64,000 nt of DNA, taken from assembly GCA_009859145.1 (NCBI GenBank), contig VRVR01000017.1, positions 126,607-190,606 of the forward strand. The letters are read 5' to 3'. Numbering within the stretch: the stretch's first letter is position 1; the number at the start of each line of letters is the position of its first letter. The stretch is from Andalucia godoyi. Taxonomy: Eukaryota; Discoba; Jakobea; Jakobida; Andaluciidae. Shown here piece after piece: positions 1 to 11,100 of the stretch. The notes under the pieces were generated by a model. That model did not search any database. It was not told the DNA's origin and worked only from the letters and a program-made list of their open reading frames with translations. Made by a program: the position numbers and the translations under genes.

Positions 1-296
1 CTCGTAATGAACGACGATTGGCTGCATTATACTCGTCCACTACCTCAGGTTTCGAAGTTATTCATGGAGTCGTGGATCGCGTTCTAGCGATGCTCAGCAT
101 TCCGACCGGTACTGTTCAAATTGCAGAACCGTTGGCTGCGGAACATCCCTTTCTGTTCCCTGGAAGGTCTGCTGCTGTGTACGTGAATGCGAAATACGTG
201 GGCTTTTTCGGTGTTTTGCACCCTGATGTTCTCAAGCAGTTTGATCTGTCCTATCCTGTTTCTGTCACTGAATTGAACCTTGAACTGTTCTGTTAA
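1..296 (+). CDS. FARSB: Phenylalanyl-tRNA synthetase beta subunit, C-terminal end (partial)
   Basis: Charges tRNA-Phe in the cytosol as part of the alpha2-beta2 synthetase. Only the last roughly 98 codons are in the window; the gene enters from the left and the open frame already runs at base 3. The tail carries the pattern of cytosolic PheRS beta: RNERRL at the left edge, GFEVIHG about 15 residues later, then FLFPGRSA and VGFFGVLHPDV, ending at a TAA at 294-296. These match the B7/B8-like tRNA-synthetase fold at the end of eukaryotic beta chains. The gene converges on RER1, with 116 bp between stop codons. Family assignment is secure; the rest of the protein cannot be judged here. Confidence 0.93.
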   Translation, partial: RNERRLAALYSSTTSGFEVIHGVVDRVLAMLSIPTGTVQIAEPLAAEHPFLFPGRSAAVYVNAKYVGFFGVLHPDVLKQFDLSYPVSVTELNLELFC

Positions 297-412
297 ACTA
301 CGTCCATCAACGCAATTCTCCATGCTTGTTTGTTTGTTGTTGTTTTTTGTGTTCTTTCCCCGCCCACACTTTCCATTTTTGTTCTCTTTTTCCTCTTCTT
401 CTTTTTTTAGTT

Positions 413-1027
413 TTATTGCCCTCTGGTGGAAGTGGCCAATGGCAATTCCTTGCCACCGTACAACTTCTTGCCGTAAGAAAACGGCAGATATCGGTGCTTA
501 ACCATGTGCTGAATCCTCTTTTTCATGGTGACAAAAGAGAGAAGGATGAAGTACAACAACAAAATAGGCCAGAACACAGGAATGTCTGTCAACTTGGTTA
601 AGGTGAGAGTGAATGCGATGCACACACCTCTGGTCAGTTTGTACCAGAACTTGAATTCCGGAAGTTTGGGAATGAACGGCCTATGCTCGTCATCTCCAGC
701 TAAAGGAAGTGTGAGATCTTCGTCACCGTCGTCATCATTCGCGTCAACCTCAGGATCATGCAATGGTGAGATGAACAGCACCAGCAAGTTGAGAGAATAA
801 ATTCCCAGTCCGTACGTCACAACATACCATCCGCCTCCCAGATAGACCCTCAAAATGTAAGCTAGAAAGAGAACTCCGAGAAAGATCCATCGACCAGTAG
901 AATACGGATGGACGCGATCCAGCAAACGACGAAAACGCGTTCTGAGCCCCGAGATGAGGTGTTGCGTTGGAGTTTTCCCAGACGGAACGGAAATTCCGAG
1001 ATTCAAAGCACCGAGCACGTTGTTCAT
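413..1027 (-). CDS. RER1: RER1, Golgi-to-ER retrieval receptor
   Basis: 204-residue multi-pass membrane protein that returns escaped ER membrane proteins from the early Golgi in COPI vesicles. Family landmarks are present: YVVTYGLGIYSLNLL, a short acidic linker, RPFIPKLPEFKFWY, VFWPILLLYFI, and MKKRIQHMVKHRYLPF near the end. Hydrophobic segments sit at roughly residues 48-65, 68-85, 135-152 and 155-168, as expected for four spans. Length is typical of the family (about 190-200). No intron is needed. It is transcribed away from the helical-repeat gene on its right, so the roughly 350 bp between the two ATGs is a shared divergent promoter region. Confidence 0.95.
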   Translation of the reverse strand: MNNVLGALNLGISVPSGKTPTQHLISGLRTRFRRLLDRVHPYSTGRWIFLGVLFLAYILRVYLGGGWYVVTYGLGIYSLNLLVLFISPLHDPEVDANDDDGDEDLTLPLAGDDEHRPFIPKLPEFKFWYKLTRGVCIAFTLTLTKLTDIPVFWPILLLYFILLSFVTMKKRIQHMVKHRYLPFSYGKKLYGGKELPLATSTRGQ

Positions 1028-1249
1028 GTCTAAAATCTCTGTGATCTTCTAAAGGAGAAACAGAAACGTTGAGACTTCAGAAAGGAGAAGAAACACTTGA
1101 GCTCATAAAGGAACACTACCTTCGAATGCTCAAAGCTTTGCGAAAGTCGGCAAGTGTCGAGTGTGTGAGACGACCTTTTTACAGTAGACAGTCCAACCAC
1201 CTCGTGTCTCTTTCTCTGTCACTCGTTTTTCTTTTTTTCTTTCTTTCTT

Positions 1250-1251
<2 letters not shown>

Positions 1252-1281
<30 letters not shown>
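1252..1281. repeat. (CA)n microsatellite
   Basis: About 15 CA units in the 5' leader upstream of the ATG at 1375. A frame runs through it, but that frame has no ATG before 1375, so it is not coding. Confidence 0.9.
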
Positions 1282-1286
<5 letters not shown>

Positions 1287-1374
1287 TACGTATATCCGTG
1301 CAGAGAAGTTTTGCAACACTCTTTTTTCACTCGTTTCTGAAATCTCTCTTCAGCGAATTGAAAGGAGAACGTCT

Positions 1375-3288
1375 ATGCCTGCACATTTGGAGCGCCGAGA
1401 CTTCGATAAAATACTAGATCAGTTGAAATCAGAGCCAGCAAACGAATTGCTGGTCGATGATTCAGTTGTCAAGGTGCTTCTTGATGCAGCTGCAAACGTT
1501 GGTGATGAATCCGACGCAAGAATCACGGCGGCCATTCTCGTGGAAGTGTCTAAAAGAAAACCTGTGAATCAAGCCCTGATATTGAGTTCTCTCAGCCAAT
1601 TTTCTGTGCGCTTGCCGGCACAGCTCGCACTGGTTTTTTGGGATGCTGTACAAGAGCTTGGAGTTTTTTGCAACGACCAGGCACTGTTGGATGCGATGAA
1701 GACCTTTGGAAGTCATAAGAACCAGAAGGTACGCCGAAAATTCTGGGAAATGCTGTTGTCGAAGAATGCAGAATTGTCGGTGTGTAAGTCTGCACCACTC
1801 TGTGCTGTGATGTTAAGTCACGCGAGTGTCGAAACGGATTCAGTGGTGTGTCAGTGCTTCCTTCCTTTTTTGGTACAAATTCAGACAGACCATCCCCTTC
1901 TTGAAAAAGAGGTGATGCGTGTGCTGTTTTTGTACCGAATTCGCTTCCCAGACATGCATCATCCAGGTGTGTCTTCCACTGCCGCTTCTCAGTTTATCAA
2001 TAGTGTGTGTGTTCTGCCAAATGGCTTGGAACAGGATGATGCGGTATTGTCGGTCTGCAGCGCTCTGAATGTTGTTCATGAGCAAGGAAATTTGATCGGC
2101 TTAGAATTTGATAATCTTTTATCTCGCTCCCTCAAAGTATCCAGTTCTTCTAAGCAAAAGTTATCTCAAGCGCTGTTCCCTTTCTGCCCAGCTATACTTT
2201 CTCTACTGTGCAACGCACTGGATGCAATGGACGAACTTCGCGTGGCTTCCCTTTCCTCATTGCTCCTGGATATGTGTAGGACAACGACTCATTGGAAAGC
2301 GCAGTTTTGTCAGTGCGTCGATCTGTCGGCTAGTGAAGCTGCTCGGCAGTATGCCATCCGACGAAGCAGTAATTCGAATGTAGACGTGTCTTCGTTTTTC
2401 GTCTTGTGTTCTACCATTTCCCCCCATTTGTCTTCCGATTGTCTGGCCGCTCTTCTAGAATGTCAGAATGTGAATTTTGAAATTTCGGCCTCTGTCAGCA
2501 GGAGAGTTCTCTCTTATCTACTTCCGAAACTCTCTAGTTCTCCACCAACCGCAGTCGCACATCATAGGGCCCTTTGCCGATGTGTTTCCAACATCAGCGA
2601 CCTCGAGGACTCCGATGCGTCCGCGGCTCTTCGGATCCTGCTGTATTCCGTCGAAAATGCTTTCGGGCCAGATCGTGTCACGGTCATTCGATCTCTCTGC
2701 CATTTGATTGGAAGCAAATCTACCGCATTCCTGCGATGGTATGGAGATTCGCTGTATATGAATCTGCAGAGATATGCAAGTTTTTCCAACGACGAGGAAA
2801 GCACGTTATTACTTCCTCGATTGGCGGATGTCGTTCTTGCTCGAGGAGCTGAAGTGGAGATTGAAAATTGCTTTAGGTGGATGTTGGAGTGTGTTGCTTT
2901 CCCCAGAACTCTAGCAGTTGATTCTTCCGAGCAAGAACAGTGGACCACCCGACGAGTCACATGCCTGTTCAGTTGCCTTCGCAAGTTACTGCCTGCCGTG
3001 GGTTTGCGTTCTATTCGGTATTGGGCACTGTTTTCACAATCTGTTCCGTCTGTGGTCACAACGAAGGAGTCGATAGCATCATTGCTGTCTTTTTTGGATC
3101 TCTGGATTGAAATTTGCTGGGTGTGCATGACATATGCAGATCTACCATTTGTGATGAAGACGGTTTATTCTACAAAGCTAGAGTTCGACTGGGGTGAATA
3201 TTCTTCCTTGAGATATGCTGTCCAACTTCAGCGCAAAAACGGATCTCAGGCATCTGACGAAGGAGTATCGGAAACAGAAGGCTGTTGA
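1375..3288 (+). CDS. Alpha-helical repeat (ARM/HEAT-like) protein of unknown function
   Basis: A 637-residue protein I do not recognise. I start it at the ATG at 1375 because the longer open frame to the left has no ATG and runs through a CA microsatellite and T-rich leader. The sequence is Leu/Ser/Cys-rich with repeating amphipathic helices (for example ALDAMDELRVASLSSLLLDM and RQYAIRRSS), the look of an ARM/HEAT solenoid rather than an enzyme. There is no signal peptide, membrane segment or catalytic motif. Its last 43 bp overlap the 3' end of the convergent taxilin gene. A scaffold or trafficking role would be a guess. The reading frame is long and clean, so the gene itself is well supported. 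Confidence 0.8.
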   Translation: MPAHLERRDFDKILDQLKSEPANELLVDDSVVKVLLDAAANVGDESDARITAAILVEVSKRKPVNQALILSSLSQFSVRLPAQLALVFWDAVQELGVFCNDQALLDAMKTFGSHKNQKVRRKFWEMLLSKNAELSVCKSAPLCAVMLSHASVETDSVVCQCFLPFLVQIQTDHPLLEKEVMRVLFLYRIRFPDMHHPGVSSTAASQFINSVCVLPNGLEQDDAVLSVCSALNVVHEQGNLIGLEFDNLLSRSLKVSSSSKQKLSQALFPFCPAILSLLCNALDAMDELRVASLSSLLLDMCRTTTHWKAQFCQCVDLSASEAARQYAIRRSSNSNVDVSSFFVLCSTISPHLSSDCLAALLECQNVNFEISASVSRRVLSYLLPKLSSSPPTAVAHHRALCRCVSNISDLEDSDASAALRILLYSVENAFGPDRVTVIRSLCHLIGSKSTAFLRWYGDSLYMNLQRYASFSNDEESTLLLPRLADVVLARGAEVEIENCFRWMLECVAFPRTLAVDSSEQEQWTTRRVTCLFSCLRKLLPAVGLRSIRYWALFSQSVPSVVTTKESIASLLSFLDLWIEICWVCMTYADLPFVMKTVYSTKLEFDWGEYSSLRYAVQLQRKNGSQASDEGVSETEGC

Positions 3289-4202
3289 ACTTTCGTTTTT
3301 TCTTGGAGGGCTCGACACAAACTTTCGAGTTTCGCATTTCGGTTCTGCAACTCTTGCTGCTTTTGATGGTACTCCAAAATAGCGGCATCTGATCTCGCCT
3401 CTTTTGCTTTCAAATCCTGCACATCTTTTTCAAGGCCTTTGATCTTCTTTGATGCAAGGTCTTGGTGCTTTCTCATCTCGTCGAAGATCTTCTGCGATTG
3501 TTGAACTGTCGACGAGAAGTCCTCGAATTTCTTGGTGTAAATATCCAATTGTTCCCGAAGAGATTTTTCTTTCATTAAGCTGTCCCGCAAATCCTCATTG
3601 CTCTTGAGCAATCGCCCTTCGAGCTCTTTAAGTTGCGCTTCATGCAATTGCTTCTCAAGGGTGTAGGCTTTTCCTAGCTGGTCTCGGTACTCCTCGCGTT
3701 TCTCGACTGATGAGGACAACTCGGTCAAGTGCTTGCGCAAAACCTTGTTTTCCTCAGCAACCGCCATCGCCTCGGTCTGGGTCTTCTCCATCTTGACTGT
3801 CACGTCTTCAATTACCTTGGAAACGCGGTCATTGATCGACTGCCTTTCATCTGCGAGATCCTTGTTGTTCTTCTGCAATTCCTTGCACAAGGTGGCAAGG
3901 CGGTCTTTCATGACGGTCATCTGTTGGATATTTGCAACCAATGACTGCTTCTCTTTTGAACTTTCTTCCAGCGCTTTCTTCTGATTTTCAAGTTTTAATT
4001 CAGAGACTTTAAGAGAGCGGAATGTATCCAGCACTACTGTTAGCAATCGGCTGATCGATTCTTGCGGGCTGTCTTTGAAAGGGTCAACATGCTGTTGTTT
4101 CCACAGAACATACTGCCGCTTCGCGGCACTGTCTGCAGCGTCGTTTATTCTTGACTCTTTCTCAAGTTCTGATAGAAGCGCAGGATTCACGGAGGTAGAC
4201 AT
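3246..4202 (-). CDS. TXLN: Taxilin family coiled-coil protein
   Basis: 318 residues from the ATG at 4202 (MSTSVNPALL). An upstream in-frame extension is AT-rich leader and was rejected. Almost the whole protein is coiled coil (residues about 45-300), with heptad-rich Glu/Lys/Gln helices. Taxilin signatures are LATLCKELQKNNK near the middle and KLESLCRALQEK at the C-terminus. Animal taxilins bind syntaxins not engaged in SNARE complexes and the nascent polypeptide-associated complex, and act in vesicle traffic; that role is inferred here. Length is at the short end of the family because the usual low-complexity N-terminal extension is missing. The 3' end overlaps the convergent neighbour by 43 bp. 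Confidence 0.88.
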   Translation of the reverse strand: MSTSVNPALLSELEKESRINDAADSAAKRQYVLWKQQHVDPFKDSPQESISRLLTVVLDTFRSLKVSELKLENQKKALEESSKEKQSLVANIQQMTVMKDRLATLCKELQKNNKDLADERQSINDRVSKVIEDVTVKMEKTQTEAMAVAEENKVLRKHLTELSSSVEKREEYRDQLGKAYTLEKQLHEAQLKELEGRLLKSNEDLRDSLMKEKSLREQLDIYTKKFEDFSSTVQQSQKIFDEMRKHQDLASKKIKGLEKDVQDLKAKEARSDAAILEYHQKQQELQNRNAKLESLCRALQEKTKVQQPSVSDTPSSDA

Positions 4203-4504
4203 GAGTGATATCGCTTGTGTTGCAATTTTAAAAAACAATTTAAAAAAGCCCCAACAAAACAAAAACAAAAAACCCCAAATAACAAATGTACTTTTGTGCG
4301 TCTGCTGAATGTGATTGAGTGGGCGCGCTCGCAGCGCAGACTGAATCGGCAGAAAAGGAAAGTCTCAGGACAAAAACAGCATCAAATGATGCAAGTAACA
4401 TGAGAGGTTTCGTCAAAGGACAGGCCCCGGCGCAGCTCTTTCCGAGTTTGCCTTATCTAGGGCACATCCATTTAAATGAATGCAGGGATTCCCAGGAACG
4501 GGAG

Positions 4505-4835
4505 GCGTGAAATGCCCGGCAGAACCAGGCATTTTCAATCGTTCATGAGTGCCTTACGCGAGACTCCAGCTCGCTTGCACTGGGAATACCGCGTGGATTC
4601 CGACACAAGAGCCGCGGTCGGGCATCGTGCAGATCGGGATGGCGCAGCCGCTCTCGGAGCGCAGCTTTCACCACCTACACCATCGGGTTCCGAAAATGTG
4701 CAAGTATGAAACCGACAACGTGTGGCGAAGTGTGAGGAGGATGTGGTGCCAAATAAAAATGGTGAAATATCAAAATACGAACGCAGCAGTGTTTTATTCA
4801 ATATTTTATTTGACACAACGAAGTCCAAGGTGAAA
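4505..4835. repeat. Dispersed repeat family 1, copy 1 (decayed)
   Basis: Related to 24150-24910. Two blocks match: about 4505-4640 (with CAGAACCAGRCATTTTC and CGAGACTCCARCTCGCTTGC) and about 4725-4835 (with GTGCCAAATAAAA and CAGTGTTTTATT). Here the blocks lie close together; in the other copy about 500 bp separates them. On the minus strand the other copy reads as a basic protein tail with a TAA stop; this copy has an insertion and stops. Probably an old mobile element of unidentified class. Confidence 0.6.
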
Positions 4836-5117
4836 CGGGAGAAAGGGAAAAAGAAAAAAGGGAATGGGTTCAACAAACAAAATCCAAGGGACGAGAGCCA
4901 GCGGATAACAGGCAAAAGGGAAAGGAAACGAGAGAGAAACGGAAAAGAAGACCGATTTGAGGAATTGCGCCCTTACTGTTTTTCTTTTTGTTTTCTTCGT
5001 TTTTCACCTTTTCTTTTTCGTGGTATTTGTTTTTTGTTTTTTGTTTTTTGTTTTTTGTTTTTTGTTTTTTGTTCATAAACACTGTCAGTCAGTCTCTTTG
5101 TATTTATCTGCCCATCC
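4836..5117. other. Leader of the TOR gene, T-rich with a TTTTTTG tandem run
   Basis: Purine-rich DNA followed by about seven tandem copies of a GTTTTTT-type unit (5028-5073), ending 45 bp before the TOR ATG. No gene seen. Confidence 0.6.
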
Positions 5118-8100
5118 ATGTCGGCTGACGGGCTTACGAAGACCTTAGGCGACTTACGCTCGAAAGTCGAAGATGTCCGTAATCGAGCAGCCAAGTCTTT
5201 GCGACTGATCGTGGAAGATCAGTCTCGTGAACTCAACGGCGAATCGTTTTCCAGATTGCATAACTCTATTATTTCAAAGATCGCGGATCTTGTGAATTCC
5301 ACAGACGCTTCGGATCGGCTGGGGGCTGTTGCGGCAATTGATCAGCTGATTGACATCGACTGTGACGAGCATGCTACTCGCGTCACCCGCTTTGGGAACT
5401 ATCTGCGAAATATGCTCCCCAATCCGGATTATGTCCTTGTTGGCATGGTAGCCCGTGCTCTTGGACGACTAGCGAGAGCTGGTGGTACTCTCACTGCTGA
5501 TCTAGTCGAATTTGAAACAAAGCGTGCGTTGGAATGGCTGCAGTCGGACAGAGCAAAGGACGAATCAAAGCGGTTTGCTGCTTGCTGCGTCTTGAAAGAA
5601 TTAGCAGAAAATGCCCCTACGCTGTTCTACGCCCATGTTTCATTGTTTTTGGATCACATTTGGAATGCCTTACGGGATCAAAACGTTGTAGTCCGGGAAA
5701 AGGCTGTGGAGTCATTGCGTGCTTGCCTTGCGTTGATTGCTGAGCGCGAGTCTCGCTGGCGTGTTCAATGGTACTATGCCATTTATGATGAGGCGGAGAA
5801 GGGGTTCAAGATGAAAAGTGAAGCTATACACGCCTCCTTGTTGACAGTCCTTGCGCTTCTTGACCATGCAGGCGATTTCATGACACAGCGATTTCCGCAG
5901 GTGCTTGATTCTGTTTTCAAATACAAGGACCACAAAGAGAAGATTGTGAGGAGAACAGTTGTTCTCGCCATGCCCCAGTGCGCCCGCTACAATCCGAAGT
6001 TTTTTACTTCGCAGTATCTCAAAACCGCAGTGAACCATGTTCTATCCTTCACACTGAAGAAGGATGATAAGGCGCTGGCATTTTCCGCTTTGGGCGATCT
6101 TGCGTTAGCTTGTGGGCGTTCTATACTTGCTCACTTGGACCCCATCATCGCCGCTGTGAAGGAGAACCTGAGTGGGAAAAAGTCGCGAAACTTTTGTCCT
6201 GAAATTTTAACGTGCATTTCGAACTTTGCAAAGGCCTGTGGTGCGGACCCTTCTCTGGAGATTCATCTTATGCAGATACTGGACTCTATGTTTTCTGGTG
6301 GGCTATCATCGACATTGACATCGTCTCTGGCGACCTTGTCGAGTTCTATCCCGTCCCTGTCTGTCCCCATTTCCGATAGATTACTCGATCTAATTTCCCG
6401 CATTTTGGCTCGCACGTCATATAGAATTGCTTCTTTGCAAGTCCCAGCTCAAGTAGGATCGTCTGTTGTTTCGTCTTCCTCTTCGCACCAAACGCTCTCC
6501 ACTCTTGCGAACTCGGTTCCTTTACCAAGTTCCATGGACGATGACGAGGACGGTTCCGTCGACACCATTCGACTTGCGCTGCACACCCTCGGCTCATTTG
6601 AGCTGAGCGAGCATTCTTTGATGGACTTTGTACGACACTGCGTTGTCCGTTATCTTGAAGAGGAAGATAGTGAGATTCGAAAGGAAGCTGCGCTGACATG
6701 TGCGCATGTGTTATCTAGGCACGGTCGCGCGATGAATGAGAACGGCTTGGAATCTGCCCTTTATTTCACAGCAGTCCGTGCAGAAATTCTTGAAAAACTG
6801 CTTGCCGTCGCCATTTCAGACCCACAGTCCTCCATCAGAAAAGCTATCCTTTCATCTCTGGATTCTTCATTTGATTCGTTTCTTGCTTTGTCGGAAAACT
6901 TGCGATGCCTTTTCATGGCACTGAATGATGAAAACTTTGACAATCGTATCATGGCAGTCGAAATTTTGGGTCGGCTATCCTTGAGAAACCCTGCCTATGT
7001 ACTGCCATCTCTGCGAAAGAGCTTGATACAACTTCTCACGGAACTGGAATTCTCCATTGACGCGAGAAGCAAAGAAGAAAGTGCGTCTCTTCTTGGCCAC
7101 TTGATTTCTGCTGCTCCCCGACTGGTCAAGCCCTATGTCCCCGCTGCGCTGTCAGTGTTGTTGATGAGGCTGAAAGACCCGTCTCCGGCAGTTTCTTCGG
7201 CATGCTTGGCGACTTTGGGTCTTTTGGCAACGGTCGGGGGAGAAACCATGAAGAAGGATCTCCCCATTCTACTCCCGTTGATCATGGAGACGCTCTCTGA
7301 CCAGGGATCGTCGAACAAACGAGAGGTTGCGCTTCGGACATTGAGTTTGTTAGTTGAGTCTACAGGGGAGGTAATCCGACCGTACGTTTCGTATCCTCAG
7401 TTGATGCCGCTTTTGCTTTCCTTGATGAAAAGTGAAGAGACTTATACCATTAGGAAAGAGGCAATGCGATGCTTGGGCGTGCTAGGTGCCCTGGATCCCG
7501 TTCTGTTGGAGTCGGCTGTGGGGGGACCATCTGGTTCAGTCAATTCTGGAGCATGGTCGTCGCGAAAAGGTATAGCTGCAATATCGAATGCCGTTCGAAC
7601 CGCTGCGATTTTTCCAACTGGAGGCGCAGTAGCACCCATTGACGAGGATGAATCACATCCAAATACCATGCTTGTGCCATCAGCAGAAGACTTTTATCCG
7701 ACTGTGGCCATTTCAGCGCTCGTCAAAATTCTCCGGGATTCCTCTCTCTCTGCTCATCATAAGGCCTGCATTGAAGCCATCATGTTCATATTTAAATCAT
7801 TGGGATTGAGAGGCGTTCCATTCCTTCCCAAGGTGCTTCCTCCTTTCCTGTTTCTCATTCGTTCGACCGGAGATGTTTCTCTGAGACAGTCACTACTGCA
7901 ACAACTTGGATTGCTCGTTTCGATCGTGAAACACCATATTCGAAACTTCTTGAATGATATTCTTGTGTTGGTGCAAGAAATGTGGCACAAGAACGTTTTG
8001 ATTCAGATGGTATCGCTGGTCGAAGAAATTGCAAATGCATTGCACGAGGAATTTAAGTCTCACCTTCCGTCACTGCTTCCGAAACTTCTTTCGGTTTTTT

Positions 8101-11100
8101 CTCCATTATCTACAATCGGTGGAGCACCTACGCCTTCCGGGTCGCTGACGCCTCCATCGCAGCCTGTAATATCAATGTCGTCTGATGATCCTCGGCCGAT
8201 TTTCAAAGTCCTCGAAGCCCTGCAGATATTTGGTCGTCATCTTGACGAGTACTTATACATGGTGATCCCGGCAATCATGCGCATTATTGAAAGTACAGAT
8301 TTTCACCCATCTGTTAGGATTGCTGCGGTGCAGTGCTTGTCCCGCTTGTCTCGACTGTCTTCGTTTCCGGAACACGCGTCGAGGATTGTACACCCTCTTT
8401 GTCGGGTCATGGCAATTACCGACTGTCCCGTGCAACTCCGAGCCGAAAGCATGGACTGTCTGTGTTGCCTAGTGGAGCAAATGGGCCCCGAGTTCGCGTT
8501 GTTCATACCGGTTGTATCAAAAATTATCTCTCCAATTTCGCAGTCACTTCATGGAGGCCCGTCTGGGGGTGGCAATGTTTCCACATCATCGTCAAACGAT
8601 AAAGGAGCGAGTCGCTCAGGATCTTCGTCATCTGGCGGTCCTTCTGCGAGTGCATTTCAGCGGTACGAAGAGTTGGTTGCTGCAATTTTGAACAACCAGC
8701 CAATTGGTCCTCGAGTTTCGCTGTTTTCCAACTTTTCCAATTTAGCTGACGATGACTTGTCTCCCCTCGACACTGACTCTACCGCAGATGTCCCGTTGGT
8801 TCCTATGATTGCTGTGGGTCCGGGCGGGAAGGACGTCCAGGTTCCTGGTCGTCAAGAGTTCAAGGATGATCTTCAGCATGCCTCACATGGCTTCGAACAA
8901 GCGCTGCAAGGTAGCGCTGCCAGCAATGCAAACTTAGATATGGAAGCCATGTTTATCAAGAAACTCCATGTCAATCAAGCGAATCTTCGGAAAGCGTGGG
9001 AGGCTTCGCAACGATCTACTCGCGAAGACTGGAATGAATGGATACGAAGATTTTCAGTCGAGTTGCTTCGCGAATCGCCAAGTCCTGCATTGCGGTCGTG
9101 TTGGTCGCTTGCGCAGTTGTACCCTCCTTTAGCCAGAGCGTTGTTCAATGCTTCGTTTCTGTCTTGCTGGACAGAATTATACGACCACTTTCAAGATGAG
9201 GTCGTTCGTGCCATTGAAATGACATTCTCGTCCCCGAATTTACCCGGAGATGTTTTGATGGTTCTTTTGGGTTTGGCAGAATTCATGGAACATGATGAGA
9301 GGCAGTTACCAATCGATATTGGTGTGTTGGGAACTCTTGCGGAACGATGTCAGGCTTTCGCAAAGGCGTTGCATTACAAGGAGCTTGAATTTTCATTTCA
9401 GCAACAGCCGTCCAGCGGAATTCAATACGCAGATGTTCCGAACACTGCTAACGGCGCCAGTACAGGATCGTTGTCACGTGGAGGGTCGATGAAAAACTTG
9501 AATGGAGGAGACGGACGGTCTGTAGAGGGGAACGTTATTGAAGCTCTTATTTCAATCAATAATCAACTTCACCATCACGAAGCGGCAATGGGCATTCTTA
9601 TTTATGCTCAGAAACATGCCCAAAAATATGAGATCAAAGAGAGCTGGTTTGAAAAACTCCAAAAATGGGAAGACGCGCTGCGTATTTATGAAGAGAAGCA
9701 CAAAACGGATCCGTTATCCGTAGACTATGCGTTGGGACGGATGCGCTGTCTGGAAGCGCTTGGTGAATGGGAACAATTGTTTTCGTTGTGTGTGGATGTT
9801 TGGACGACCTCCGACAACCATACTCGCCGTCGTGTTGCTCCAATGGCGGCGTCAGCTGCCTTTCACCTATCGGAATGGCCGTTCATGTCTGAATGTGTTG
9901 AAGCACTGGAGTCAGAGACTTTCAAAGCTGCATTTTTCCGTGCAATTCTTAATACACATGCTCAGAATTTTGAAGCGGCACAATCCCTCATAGACCGGGC
10001 CCGAAAGTTCTTGGATGCTGAGCTTACGGCTCTTCTTAATGAGTCCTACCCAAGAGCATACGACGCAGTTGTCCGTGTCCAGCAACTTGTGGAATTGGAG
10101 GAAATATTGGCGTTCAAGAAGAAGTCGTCTGGTATGGCTCTAACGCAATCAGACACGATGCTTGGGCCTGAAAGCTCAGGGTTCTCCGTTGACGATGCGC
10201 AATTCATTCGAGAGAAGGAGAGCTTGAAGCGGATTTGGAGTTCTCGTTTGTTGGGCTGCCAAAGAAACGTTGATCACTGGCAAGAACTTCTGCATCTCAG
10301 GTCGCTTGTCCTCGATGTTGATGAGCAGCTCGATCTGTGGCTCAAGTTCTCTCGTCTGTGTCGGAAAACTGGGAAAATGCGCTTAGCTCATAAGCTGCTG
10401 ATCGTGTTGTGCAAAAATCATGATTTCATCGTCGATCCGGAATGGCTGATCAGTGCTGCATCTTCCTCGAGTGTGGATCCCAAAGTTGTCATGTGCTGCT
10501 TAGAACATTTGTGGTCTGCTCAGGTACATGAACGGCAGCGCGTGTACAAACTTCTGAGCAACTTTGTTCGGTTAATTGATGTCGCAGTGGACAACTATCG
10601 ACCGACTCTGAAGCAAGGAACCTCCGTTCCCGCCGCTCCAGAAGAAGAGTATGCAGATGTGAGTTCACCCGCTCCAAAAGCATCGCAGCCATTGGAGGAG
10701 GATGCTGATGTTGGAAGTGCAAACCCGGCTGCTTCGAGCACTGGCCCGACTCATGGATTTGACCAGTCTGCTGCTCATCTTCGTGCTCACGCTTTCATGT
10801 ACCTTGGACAATGGCACCGCTCGCTTATGCCGGATGATTTTGATGTCATGCTTGGCCAGTTCCGATCTGCAACGATCCATGATCCTACCTGGTACAAAGC
10901 TTGGCACGCCTGGGCTACATTGAATGCGGACATGGTGGACAATTTGGCTGGAAAGGCGTCTGCTGCAACACCCGGCAGCGATGCCTCTCAGAATGTTTCG
11001 GAATACGCACGTGCTGCCGTTGCCGGGTTTTTCAAGTCAATTTCTTTCGGATCCTCGAAAGCTTCTCGAGTCCAAGACATTCTAAGACTGCTTACTTTGT

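Noticed and set aside
1069-1374. N-terminal extension of the helical-repeat protein including a Thr-His run
   Set aside because: No ATG in the extension and it is a CA microsatellite in the leader.
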